Notes under the pieces: model-generated
The model's input: the letters and a program-made list of their open reading frames with translations, nothing else
What the model was told of the DNA's origin: nothing
Databases searched by the model: none
In this document: positions 1 to 6,490 of the stretch, in pieces
Layout of the letters: each line of letters begins with the position of its first letter
Numbering within the stretch: the first letter of the stretch is position 1
Position numbers and translations under genes: made by a program
Assembly (NCBI GenBank): GCA_964630875.1
Contig: CAZVXF010000018.1
Location: forward strand, 1 to 29,056
Length of the DNA stretch: 29,056 nucleotides
Direction: 5' to 3'
DNA from: DAIDHZ01 sp035480255
GTDB taxonomy: Bacteria > Chlamydiota > Chlamydiia > Chlamydiales > SM23-39

Positions 1-6
1 AAAAAA

Positions 7-80
7 TGGGATGTAGCTGACTCGAACAGCCGACCTCTACGATGTCAACGTAGCGCTCTAACCAACTGAGCTAACACCCC
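7..80 (-). tRNA. tRNA-Val (anticodon GAC)
   Basis: On the minus strand a complete cloverleaf can be folded. The 7-bp acceptor stem is GGGGTGT/ACATCCC (one G-U pair), the D arm is GCTCAGTTGGTTAGAGC, the anticodon stem is CTACG/CGTAG around loop TTGACAT giving anticodon GAC (valine), and the T arm carries TTCGAGT. The discriminator base is A. The CCA end is not encoded: the next bases on the minus strand are a T run at positions 6-1, so a CCA-adding enzyme is required and the T run may act in termination. The gene diverges from the methyltransferase gene that follows. Confidence 0.95.
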
Positions 81-95
81 GTAAAAAGGTCAAAT

Positions 96-123
96 AGTAT
101 ATGATTAAAGGTAAAAAATGCAA
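96..123 (-). promoter_or_regulatory. Putative promoter of tRNA-Val
   Basis: On the minus strand, -35 TTGCAT (118-123) is followed after 16 nt by -10 TATACT (96-101), about 15 nt upstream of the tRNA 5' end. The -35 box covers the ATG of the divergent methyltransferase gene. The -10 is a 5/6 match to consensus and the -35 is weak (3/6), so the call rests mainly on -10 and position. Confidence 0.45.
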
Positions 124-651
124 TCACATCATCTGAAACTTGCTAAAAAATATTGGGCCGAGCATCTATCTCCAGGAGATGTGGTAATTGATGCCACATG
201 CGGAAACGGTCATGATACTTTATTTTTGTGTACATTATCATGTCAGGTTTATTCCTTAGATATCCAAAAGCAGGCTCTGGAGATGGCAAAACTTTTAGGT
301 TCAAGCGCCACCTTTTTCCATATATCGCATGTGCTTATCCATGAAATCCCAGTCCCCAACCCACCACGTTTAATCGTTTATAATTTAGGGTACCTACCGG
401 GTGGCGATAAGTCGATCACAACAAAAAGTGAGACCACTTTACAAAGCATCCAAGAAAGTTTGAAAATCCTAGCTCCCCGAGGAGCACTTTCAATCACATG
501 TTATCCAGGCCACGAAGAGGGTTATCGAGAGGAGCAGAAAGTCATTGAATTTCTCTGTTCTCTTTCGCCTCGTCAATGGAAGATTTGCCAGCACAAATAT
601 ATCAATAAACCCAAATCCCCAATCTTTATTTGGGTTGAGAATATTGATTAA
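118..651 (+). CDS. mnmM: Class I SAM methyltransferase, MnmM/YtqB family
   Basis: A 177-residue Rossmann-fold methyltransferase of the short family once annotated 'rRNA methylase YtqB'. SAM-binding motif I is VIDATCGNGHDT at residues 23-34, an acidic residue at the end of strand 2 is Asp48 (SLDI), and the family motif NLGYLPGGDKSITT lies at 89-102. Family members characterised in Gram-positive bacteria (MnmM) methylate the 5-aminomethyl group of the wobble uridine in tRNA, completing the mnm5 modification; applying that substrate here is inference. The ATG is preceded by an AAAGG ribosome binding site at 107-111 with 6-nt spacing, unlike many genes in this window. Length fits the family, which usually runs about 180-200 residues. 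Its neighbour is a divergent tRNA gene. Confidence 0.8.
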   Translation: MQSHHLKLAKKYWAEHLSPGDVVIDATCGNGHDTLFLCTLSCQVYSLDIQKQALEMAKLLGSSATFFHISHVLIHEIPVPNPPRLIVYNLGYLPGGDKSITTKSETTLQSIQESLKILAPRGALSITCYPGHEEGYREEQKVIEFLCSLSPRQWKICQHKYINKPKSPIFIWVENID

Positions 652-708
652 CCCGCTGTGCAAATAATCCCCAAAATCGATGAACCCTTAAATTCGAAAG
701 AGGTCTAT

Positions 709-877
709 TAACCTGAACTTTGGGATTAGTTGTCTATGAGATTCAATAATATTTCGAGCATATTTTTGCACTTTGGAGTCGAAGACAATATCGGAACGAG
801 CATCTTGTTGAGACGAAAAGTCAAAAAGATGCCGAAAGAGATTGAATATCAAGCAAATAAACTCAAAGTTCAGGTTA
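709..877. mobile_element. MITE-like element, copy 1 (169 bp, 13-bp TIRs)
   Basis: The segment begins TAACCTGAACTTT and ends with its exact reverse complement AAAGTTCAGGTTA. By eye it is base-for-base identical to 2504-2672, also 169 bp. Only the dinucleotide TA is common to both edges of both copies, which fits insertion at TA with TA duplication, as in IS630/Tc1-mariner-type elements. No transposase fits in 169 bp, so it would be non-autonomous. This copy lies in the gap between the convergent methyltransferase and repeat-protein genes and supplies the TAA stop (875-877) of the latter. On the minus strand one frame stays open through the whole element. Confidence 0.85.
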
Positions 878-2404
878 TTTATCTTCAAGGTCAAGAATAG
901 CTAGAATCTGACTTATAAACTCCTGACGGTTTACATTCTGATTTTCCTCACAAAAACGATTCGCAGCTGTTAAAAAGCGCTCTTGCGCCTCGGGACTTGT
1001 ATCACTATTCATTGCTACATACAGTTCTTTATTGCTCGCAACTGCCATAAACATATCGATCGCCTGTTTTGTTGAAACAGGTGTAACATCCTCCAGGACG
1101 AGATGATCGATATCTACGCCTTCGAGGCGTCCCTGCAATACTCCTACAACTAAGCGTTGCACCTTTCCTGGATTACAAACACGATGCCCGTCAGATTCAA
1201 TACTTTGACAAAGAGCTTTTACAATCGAGACCACAACATTTTCTTTCTCACGATCCATATCTTGTGCTCGCAGATCAGTATACGTTTGAGAAAAGCGCCA
1301 CAAACGAGCAATGAGCTCTTCACCAGAAATCTTTAAGCCTGCAACCGTAAATGAATCATCGCCGAGTAACGGAGGGAAGTCCTGGGGAGTCCGATTCATG
1401 CCAGAAAGAACAAATTGCGCTTTTTTTCGTATCATTTCATCTGAGAAAGAATGAAGATATGATAAGAATAGCGCCACTGCTAAATTGGTCTCCTCATCGC
1501 TCATATCCCCAGTATTTGTGCGCAATAATTCAAGCGCGTTCCGTGTGCGCATGTCCCGGTCGCTATCATGCACATTAATTCCAGTTTCCCTATCATTTGC
1601 ACCTATATCAACCATCCCAATCCTTGGAGGAACTGGCTCATCAAGAGGTGTCTCTAGAAGAACTAAAATCGGAGCCACACCTTCAAATTCTCTTAAATTA
1701 AACCGCGGATTCTCTAACTCTGCAGCAGCTCTCTGGACACGTCTTTGCCTTTCTTCTTCAGAAGTTATTTGAGCTATGCGCTGAATGAGTATACCTCTCT
1801 CCCTTCCATTCATATGTGGAGTTGTGAGGCTCAACACATGATTGACAACATCCTCTCTTTCATTGAGATTTACATCCGCGAGTGCTGAAATGAGAAAACC
1901 TCTGTCATCTCCGTCCATATTTGGAGTCTGTAAACGCAACACCTGATTCACAAAAGCGCTCCCCTCGTCTATTGTCATCGGTAAAATACTAAAGATGAGA
2001 TTTGATCTGACAAACGCGTTCATATTTGGAGTAATTAGGCCCAATATTTGACTGACAAAAGCGTTTCTTTTGTCTGGGGTCATTTGTATCATGCCTAAAA
2101 GAAGTCTAGTTCTACTAAATGCAAATAAATCAGGAGTCGCAAGACAAACCGCTTGACTCATAAAAGAGTTTCTTTCATCGACTGTCATTTGCAAAAAGTG
2201 TTGAACTAGAGTATTGCTATCAGATTCATCCAAACCAACATGAGCTAAGCTCAGTACTTGCCTAATAAAAACGCTATCTTCATTTGGATGAGCAATATTG
2301 CTAATCGCAACAAATGCTGCTGCAGCAACTAATGATCGACTCCGTTTTTCCAACGAACCCATTTTTAGAGAAGTACTTTGCAATAATCCTGTAATATAAC
2401 TCAT
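875..2404 (-). CDS. Hypothetical protein with five 35-residue tandem repeats
   Basis: I do not recognise a family for this 509-residue protein. After an N-terminal stretch with an Ala/Val-rich hydrophobic segment (VAAAAFVAIS), residues about 46-220 are five consecutive repeats of exactly 35 residues. Each starts F/V-x-x-Q/H-V/I-L-x-L-x-T-P-x-M and ends in an L-I-rich helix plus an acidic linker such as MTPDKRNA. The pattern suggests paired helices forming a solenoid, which in intracellular bacteria often means host or protein interaction; that is inference. The C-terminal half is helical and unassigned, and the extreme C-terminus (FISQILAIL) resembles the opening of another repeat. Start: ATG at 2404, chosen over a TTG at 2428, because TATAAT lies 7 nt upstream of it; there is no Shine-Dalgarno. 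The stop codon overlaps MITE copy 1, and MITE copy 2 lies just upstream. Confidence 0.7.
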   Translation of the reverse strand: MSYITGLLQSTSLKMGSLEKRSRSLVAAAAFVAISNIAHPNEDSVFIRQVLSLAHVGLDESDSNTLVQHFLQMTVDERNSFMSQAVCLATPDLFAFSRTRLLLGMIQMTPDKRNAFVSQILGLITPNMNAFVRSNLIFSILPMTIDEGSAFVNQVLRLQTPNMDGDDRGFLISALADVNLNEREDVVNHVLSLTTPHMNGRERGILIQRIAQITSEEERQRRVQRAAAELENPRFNLREFEGVAPILVLLETPLDEPVPPRIGMVDIGANDRETGINVHDSDRDMRTRNALELLRTNTGDMSDEETNLAVALFLSYLHSFSDEMIRKKAQFVLSGMNRTPQDFPPLLGDDSFTVAGLKISGEELIARLWRFSQTYTDLRAQDMDREKENVVVSIVKALCQSIESDGHRVCNPGKVQRLVVGVLQGRLEGVDIDHLVLEDVTPVSTKQAIDMFMAVASNKELYVAMNSDTSPEAQERFLTAANRFCEENQNVNRQEFISQILAILDLEDK

Positions 2405-2460
2405 AATAATAATTATACATAATTTCAATTTAAAAATAAATATAAATTATTTCAAAACAA

Positions 2461-2487
2461 CCTCAAAATCGGTTTTTGAGGCTTTTT
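2461..2487. terminator. Probable bidirectional intrinsic terminator
   Basis: CCTCAAAA (2461-2468) pairs with TTTTGAGG (2474-2481) around a 5-nt loop. A T run follows on the plus strand (CTTTTTG) and a T-rich tract follows on the minus strand. It lies downstream of the minus-strand nusB-murB-PHP operon. MITE copy 2 now separates it from the end of that operon, so the MITE may have inserted between the operon and its terminator. The stem is only 4 GC pairs strong. Confidence 0.45.
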
Positions 2488-2503
2488 GGGTATATCTTTC
2501 TAA

Positions 2504-2672
2504 TAACCTGAACTTTGGGATTAGTTGTCTATGAGATTCAATAATATTTCGAGCATATTTTTGCACTTTGGAGTCGAAGACAATATCGGAACGAGCATCT
2601 TGTTGAGACGAAAAGTCAAAAAGATGCCGAAAGAGATTGAATATCAAGCAAATAAACTCAAAGTTCAGGTTA
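2504..2672. mobile_element. MITE-like element, copy 2 (169 bp, 13-bp TIRs)
   Basis: By eye this is an identical, same-orientation copy of 709-877 with the same 13-bp terminal inverted repeats TAACCTGAACTTT / AAAGTTCAGGTTA. The flanks differ from those of copy 1 apart from the TA at each edge, so the element rather than a larger block was duplicated. Together the copies frame the repeat-protein gene as a unit of about 1.96 kb. The absence of visible divergence indicates recent movement or gene conversion. Confidence 0.85.
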
Positions 2673-2769
2673 ATATTAAGGCACTTGCGATAGTAGAAAA
2701 TGGGTAGAAGTCTTGAAATAACTGCAACACACTGCTTTTCAATGACTTACGAAAAGTATATCTGAAACT

Positions 2770-3603
2770 TTAGAATGAATTTGATAAACGTTTAAATGTG
2801 AATTCATTGACATATGAGCAGCCAAGGCTAATGCGAGGACGAAAATGGCCGTGATAATCGGATCCTCCGGTAGCTATCCAATTTTTATCAGTCGCGATCT
2901 TTATCCAGGGTCTTTCTTGATGCTCAAGCAAGCTTCCATAATAACATTCAATACCGTCAAACGGAAGATCAAGTAGAGAATTCAGGATTCTTCCTTTTTG
3001 GATATAGTGGGGATGAGCTAGGACGGCTTTCCCATTTGCTTCGTGAATGACTTGAATTGCCTCAAGCGGTGTGAATTTAAAACCAGGGACGTAATAAAAG
3101 GTTCCTTCGCTTAAGTAATTCGAAAAAGCCTCCTGCAAATTTCTTACATACCCCTTCTTTAGCATGATTTGCGCTATATGAGGGCGGCCGATTGTTTTTT
3201 TTACTCCGACAGTGACAAAAGTGGCGAGTTCTTCTTCTGTAACAATGATGTTTTTGGAAGCAAGTTTTTTTAAGATTGCGCGATTACGTTCATTGCGCCG
3301 TCTTTGCATTTCTTCTAGGAAGGAGATGAGACTTTTGGATTGTGTATCAAAACCATAGCCTAGAATGTGTATGGTATGATTTCCAAATTCTGTTGAGAGT
3401 TCAACGCCCGATAAAAGTTGGATTCCAATTTCTTGCGCCGATGCCAAAACTTCGGGGCTATAGGCTTCAATTGTATCGTGATCTGTGATTGATAGACCTG
3501 ATAGGCCGGCCTTCTTTGCAAGTTTTAAAAGCTCAAGCGGGGTATCAGAACCATCTGAACATATGGAATGACAATGAAGGTCGGCTCTAAATAAGCTAGT
3601 CAT
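2770..3603 (-). CDS. PHP-domain phosphoesterase (YciV/TrpH-type)
   Basis: A 277-residue PHP metallohydrolase. The metal-binding ligands are recognisable in order: DLHCHS (His10, His12), Asp17, TDHDT (Asp41, His42), GVELS (Glu68), His79, the AHPH motif (196-199) and GSDYHG (Asp249, His251). An inserted helical subdomain (about 100-190) carries GRPHIA, as in the YciV/TrpH group. In E. coli the homologue has been described as a 5'-3' exoribonuclease (RNase AM) trimming rRNA 5' ends, while other relatives act on small phosphate esters or nucleotides, so the substrate here is open. The ATG overlaps the end of murB by 8 nt, so the two are translationally coupled in the nusB-murB-PHP operon. Confidence 0.85.
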   Translation of the reverse strand: MTSLFRADLHCHSICSDGSDTPLELLKLAKKAGLSGLSITDHDTIEAYSPEVLASAQEIGIQLLSGVELSTEFGNHTIHILGYGFDTQSKSLISFLEEMQRRRNERNRAILKKLASKNIIVTEEELATFVTVGVKKTIGRPHIAQIMLKKGYVRNLQEAFSNYLSEGTFYYVPGFKFTPLEAIQVIHEANGKAVLAHPHYIQKGRILNSLLDLPFDGIECYYGSLLEHQERPWIKIATDKNWIATGGSDYHGHFRPRISLGCSYVNEFTFKRLSNSF

Positions 3604-4447
3604 ATGGAATTACTCGAACTTCAGGTTGAAGGTGGATTCCAGTTTTTAGGAAAACTCTTTGTTGTACTTCGTGCATTAAAGAGAGAATATCCTTCGATGT
3701 AGCTTGCTGATCATTGACAATGAAGTTTGCATGAATTTCAGAGACTTTTGCCCCTCCACATCGCAATCCTTTTAACCCGCTTTCTTGGATTAAATGTCCT
3801 GCACTATTGCCTTCGGGATTACGAAAAATACAACCAATACTCTTGTCTTTTAGAGGTTGTGTTTTCATTCGATGATCAATGATTTCAAGTTGCTTTTGTC
3901 GAGATGTTGCAACGGGTGTGAATCGGAAAGTTGCAGAAATAATTGCGCCAAGCTGAGTTTGAAATGATGAATGGCGATATGAAAAAAAAAGGTCATCTTT
4001 TGTGTATTCTTTGAGGTTTCCAAACGTGTCCATGAATTGGACCGACACAAGCGCTTCACACGTCTCTTTTCCATTCGCGCCGGCATTCATAAAAATAGCG
4101 CCCCCGACGCTTGCAGGAATACCAGATGCAAATTCCAGGCCTGAAAGTCCAAGTTTTGCACTTTGTACACCAAGATAAGAAAAGCTATATCCTGCTCCGA
4201 CTTGAACAGATTGGTCTTTCCATTCGCAAAAATCAATGCGATTTAAAAGAACAACGCCGTTATAGCCGCGGTCATCGAATAGGCAATTGGATCCTTTTCC
4301 TAGGATCAAAAATGGAAGAGATTGGTTTTTTGCAAATAGAAGCCCTTCTCGCATTTCTTCAATGCTTTTAACTTCTGCAAAGTAGTGTATTGGACCACCG
4401 ATTCCGAAAGTAGAAAACTCAGACAGGCTGCGATTGGTTTTGAACAT
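3596..4447 (-). CDS. murB: UDP-N-acetylenolpyruvoylglucosamine reductase
   Basis: A 283-residue flavoenzyme of peptidoglycan precursor synthesis; it reduces UDP-GlcNAc-enolpyruvate to UDP-MurNAc in the cytoplasm with NADPH and FAD. FAD-binding signatures are ILGKGSN (48-54) and GIPASVGGAIFMNAG (109-123). The substrate loop has SYRHS (156-160), and a conserved glutamate sits in EVRVIP near the C-terminus. The proton-donor motif reads GCIFRNP (205-211), with Cys206 where the E. coli enzyme has Ser; some MurB families naturally use Cys. The start overlaps nusB by 29 nt and the end overlaps the PHP gene by 8 nt. It fits the reduced, division-linked peptidoglycan metabolism of chlamydiae. Confidence 0.95.
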   Translation of the reverse strand: MFKTNRSLSEFSTFGIGGPIHYFAEVKSIEEMREGLLFAKNQSLPFLILGKGSNCLFDDRGYNGVVLLNRIDFCEWKDQSVQVGAGYSFSYLGVQSAKLGLSGLEFASGIPASVGGAIFMNAGANGKETCEALVSVQFMDTFGNLKEYTKDDLFFSYRHSSFQTQLGAIISATFRFTPVATSRQKQLEIIDHRMKTQPLKDKSIGCIFRNPEGNSAGHLIQESGLKGLRCGGAKVSEIHANFIVNDQQATSKDILSLMHEVQQRVFLKTGIHLQPEVRVIPYD

Positions 4448-4820
4448 TCATGGCCTTATCAAGGATTGCATTCACAAATTGAGCACTCTCAGGCGTCCCA
4501 AATTTTCGGGTTAGGCGTATTGCTTCAGCAATTGCAATGGGTGGAGGAAGTCTTTCAAGCTCAAAAATCCCTAGGCGTAAGATGGTTTTTTCCACGAGAG
4601 AAATCCGTTCGAATGCATAGTCGGTCGAGTATAAAGAAATTTTTTCATCAATCTCTGAAAGCCTTTCTCGAATTTGCAAAACGATGCTATTGGCTTCTAA
4701 AACGGCCTTTTTAGTCACCTTTAGCTCAGCCATGAGCATCAATGCTGTTTCCTCTGTGGAGTCAGAGCTAAACAGAATTTGGAAAACAATTTCCCTAAAT
4801 TTTTGTGGGGGTAGCGCCAT
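4419..4820 (-). CDS. nusB: Transcription antitermination factor NusB
   Basis: A 133-residue all-helical NusB, the RNA-binding partner of NusE/S10 in the rRNA antitermination complex. It begins MALPPQKFREIVFQILFSSD, matching the usual arginine-rich first helix, and carries the family C-terminal pattern in which ILRLGIFEL and IAEAIRLTRKFGTPESAQFVNAILDKA are seen as consecutive helices. The ATG at 4820 is preferred over a TTG at 4886 because the protein then begins at the family start and a -10-like TATAGT sits exactly 7 nt upstream. It is the first gene of the minus-strand operon and overlaps murB by 29 nt. Confidence 0.9.
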   Translation of the reverse strand: MALPPQKFREIVFQILFSSDSTEETALMLMAELKVTKKAVLEANSIVLQIRERLSEIDEKISLYSTDYAFERISLVEKTILRLGIFELERLPPPIAIAEAIRLTRKFGTPESAQFVNAILDKAMNVQNQSQPV

Positions 4821-4827
4821 ATCCAAA

Positions 4828-4833
4828 ACTATA
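4828..4833 (-). promoter_or_regulatory. -10-like box of nusB operon
   Basis: TATAGT on the minus strand (5/6 match) ends 7 nt before the nusB ATG, so the predicted start of transcription falls at or next to the start codon. No clear -35 and no Shine-Dalgarno were found. Confidence 0.4.
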
Positions 4834-4889
4834 GCATAAACAGAGAAAAAATGATTGAAGTCTTTTTTGACAATTGATATTTTCAAAGT

Positions 4890-5474
4890 ATGCTTGGTGT
4901 GTTTCTAGACTCAGAGGCAAACGGGTTAAACCCCCGAATTCACAAAATTATTGAAATCGCATTTCAAATTGTCGACCTGAAAACAGGCGTATTAAAAGCA
5001 AAATACCAAACCCTTATCACGCATCCATTTACAGATTGGGAGAGAAGCGATGCGAGCAGCTTAAAAGTGACCGGCTTTACATGGGAGGAGGTGTCTTGTG
5101 GAAAGCCCATATTAACAGTGAGTCAAGAAATTATTGATTGTTTTACTAAAATTGGGATTCAAAGAAAAAAGGCAGTATTTATTTGCCAAAACCCATCATT
5201 TGATAGAACTTATTTTGGTCAGATCGTTGATCCTGATACTCAAGAGCTCTTAAACCTCCCCTATCATTGGCTAGACCTCGCATCCATGCACTGGGCAAAT
5301 ACGATGGAAAAAGCCAAAAATCAGTCAGGCCCATTTCCCTGGGATACAGGCCTTTCTAAAGATAGAATCGCACACTATTATCAGCTCCCCCCCGAACAGT
5401 CACCACACAGGGCCATGAATGGAGTTCAGCATCTCTTAGAGTGCTATAAAGCAGTAGTTGGATTCCCTCTTTAG
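4890..5474 (+). CDS. DEDDh-type 3'-5' exonuclease homologue
   Basis: A 194-residue protein of the DnaQ/RNase T fold. Exo I is LDSEANGL with Asp7 and Glu9, Exo II is NPSFDRTYF with Asp105, and Exo III starts PHRAMNG with His173. In canonical DEDDh enzymes the last metal-binding Asp lies five residues after that His; here the position is Gly178, preceded by Asn177, so the fourth acidic ligand is missing. It may be weakly active, use another residue, or be a nucleic-acid-binding relic. Close family examples include small exoribonucleases such as Rv2179c, but I cannot assign an orthologue. It diverges from nusB across 69 nt, and its stop codon overlaps the stop of cydB by 4 nt. Confidence 0.75.
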   Translation: MLGVFLDSEANGLNPRIHKIIEIAFQIVDLKTGVLKAKYQTLITHPFTDWERSDASSLKVTGFTWEEVSCGKPILTVSQEIIDCFTKIGIQRKKAVFICQNPSFDRTYFGQIVDPDTQELLNLPYHWLDLASMHWANTMEKAKNQSGPFPWDTGLSKDRIAHYYQLPPEQSPHRAMNGVQHLLECYKAVVGFPL

Positions 5475-6490
5475 TAACTATTTTTTTCAAGGCGCACTTT
5501 CCCACGGAAAATGTGATAAATAAAGAACCCATAAGCTAGCACAAGGGGTACACCAATTACGACGATTGTCAATAAGATGATCAAGGTTTTATGACTGGAT
5601 GCTGTATTATAGATTGTTAAGCTATTGATATCTGGATCAATTGTAGAAGGAACAATCGTTGGATATGTACCAAGCCCATAGAGAATCAAAAGAAGAGCAA
5701 TGCTGACAGCTGATGATAAAAAAGCCATCCCTTCATTATTTTTGTGGACTTGGTATGGAACATTTAAAATCGCTAGAAATGAAAGAATTGGGAAAATAAT
5801 GAGATATAAATGTTTATGGAAATGTGTGAGCATGTGTGGCATGTAATAAAGAGTTGCAACGCTTGTAACTATATACCAGAATAAGAAAAACCCGATGGCT
5901 GGGTTGATCCATTTCTTAATCACAGCATTCGATTCTCCCTCTGTTTTCATGTTCAAAAATGTGGCGCCATGCATTGCAAACAGAGAAACGGTTGTTAACC
6001 CGACAAGAATCGAATAAGGATGGAGAAAGTACGCGAAATCTCCGACATAATTTTGCTCTGCATCGAGAGGAATTCCGCGAATCATATTCGCAATCAATAA
6101 TCCAAGTACAAATGCAACAAGTATACTTGAAATGCTAAATAACACATCCCAAGTAGAACGCCACCCTGTTGACTCACGCTTACTTCTAAATTCAATTGCA
6201 ACAGCGCGGATAATCAGGCCTGCAATTAAGAACATGAGCAAGGTATAAAATCCAGAAAAAATGGTCGCATAAACATTTGGGAAGCCTGCAAACAATCCTC
6301 CCATGATGATCACAAGCCACACTTCGTTTCCATCCCATACAGGTCCGATCGCATTCAGAAAAACACGTCTTTGATGATCGTTCCGAGCGAGAAGATGCCA
6401 AGCACCAACTCCGAGATCAAATCCATCCAAAACTGTATACATCAGAACGGAGATCGCAATCACCGCATACCAAAGTGTTTCTAAATTCAT
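5471..6490 (-). CDS. cydB: Cytochrome bd ubiquinol oxidase subunit II
   Basis: A 339-residue polytopic inner-membrane protein, partner of CydA in the bd-type terminal oxidase that oxidises quinol and reduces oxygen to water with high affinity. Family signatures are LDGFDLGVG at 21-29 and GPVWDGNEVWLV at 49-60, followed by about eight further hydrophobic helices. The length is close to that of short CydB proteins (about 335-380). It begins in a 4-nt ATGA overlap with cydA, so the subunits are translationally coupled. I see no small CydX-type gene after it; instead its stop overlaps the convergent exonuclease stop. Confidence 0.95.
   Translation of the reverse strand: MNLETLWYAVIAISVLMYTVLDGFDLGVGAWHLLARNDHQRRVFLNAIGPVWDGNEVWLVIIMGGLFAGFPNVYATIFSGFYTLLMFLIAGLIIRAVAIEFRSKRESTGWRSTWDVLFSISSILVAFVLGLLIANMIRGIPLDAEQNYVGDFAYFLHPYSILVGLTTVSLFAMHGATFLNMKTEGESNAVIKKWINPAIGFFLFWYIVTSVATLYYMPHMLTHFHKHLYLIIFPILSFLAILNVPYQVHKNNEGMAFLSSAVSIALLLILYGLGTYPTIVPSTIDPDINSLTIYNTASSHKTLIILLTIVVIGVPLVLAYGFFIYHIFRGKVRLEKNSY

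Larger units (their letters stand above)
2405..2769. other. Gene-free interval between the repeat-protein gene and the PHP gene
   Basis: These 365 bases hold the -10-like TATAAT of the repeat-protein gene (2412-2417, minus), an inverted repeat (2461-2481) and MITE copy 2 (2504-2672). I see nothing codable or structured in the remaining 97 bases, 2673-2769. Confidence 0.7.

Noticed and set aside
652..708. Remnant of the repeat-protein gene on the far side of MITE copy 1
   Set aside because: Minus-strand translations of these 57 bases do not resemble the 35-residue repeat.
875..900. Repeat-protein gene truncated by the MITE
   Set aside because: Reconstructing the empty TA site still gives a TAA stop, so truncation is not required; kept only as a test in the findings.
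2525..2707. Plus-strand 60-residue reading frame through MITE copy 2
   Set aside because: It begins inside the repeat element, has no ribosome binding site and is a shadow of the transposable sequence.
4821..4886. TTG-initiated extension of nusB
   Set aside because: The added 22 residues are not part of the NusB fold, and the region contains the likely promoter.
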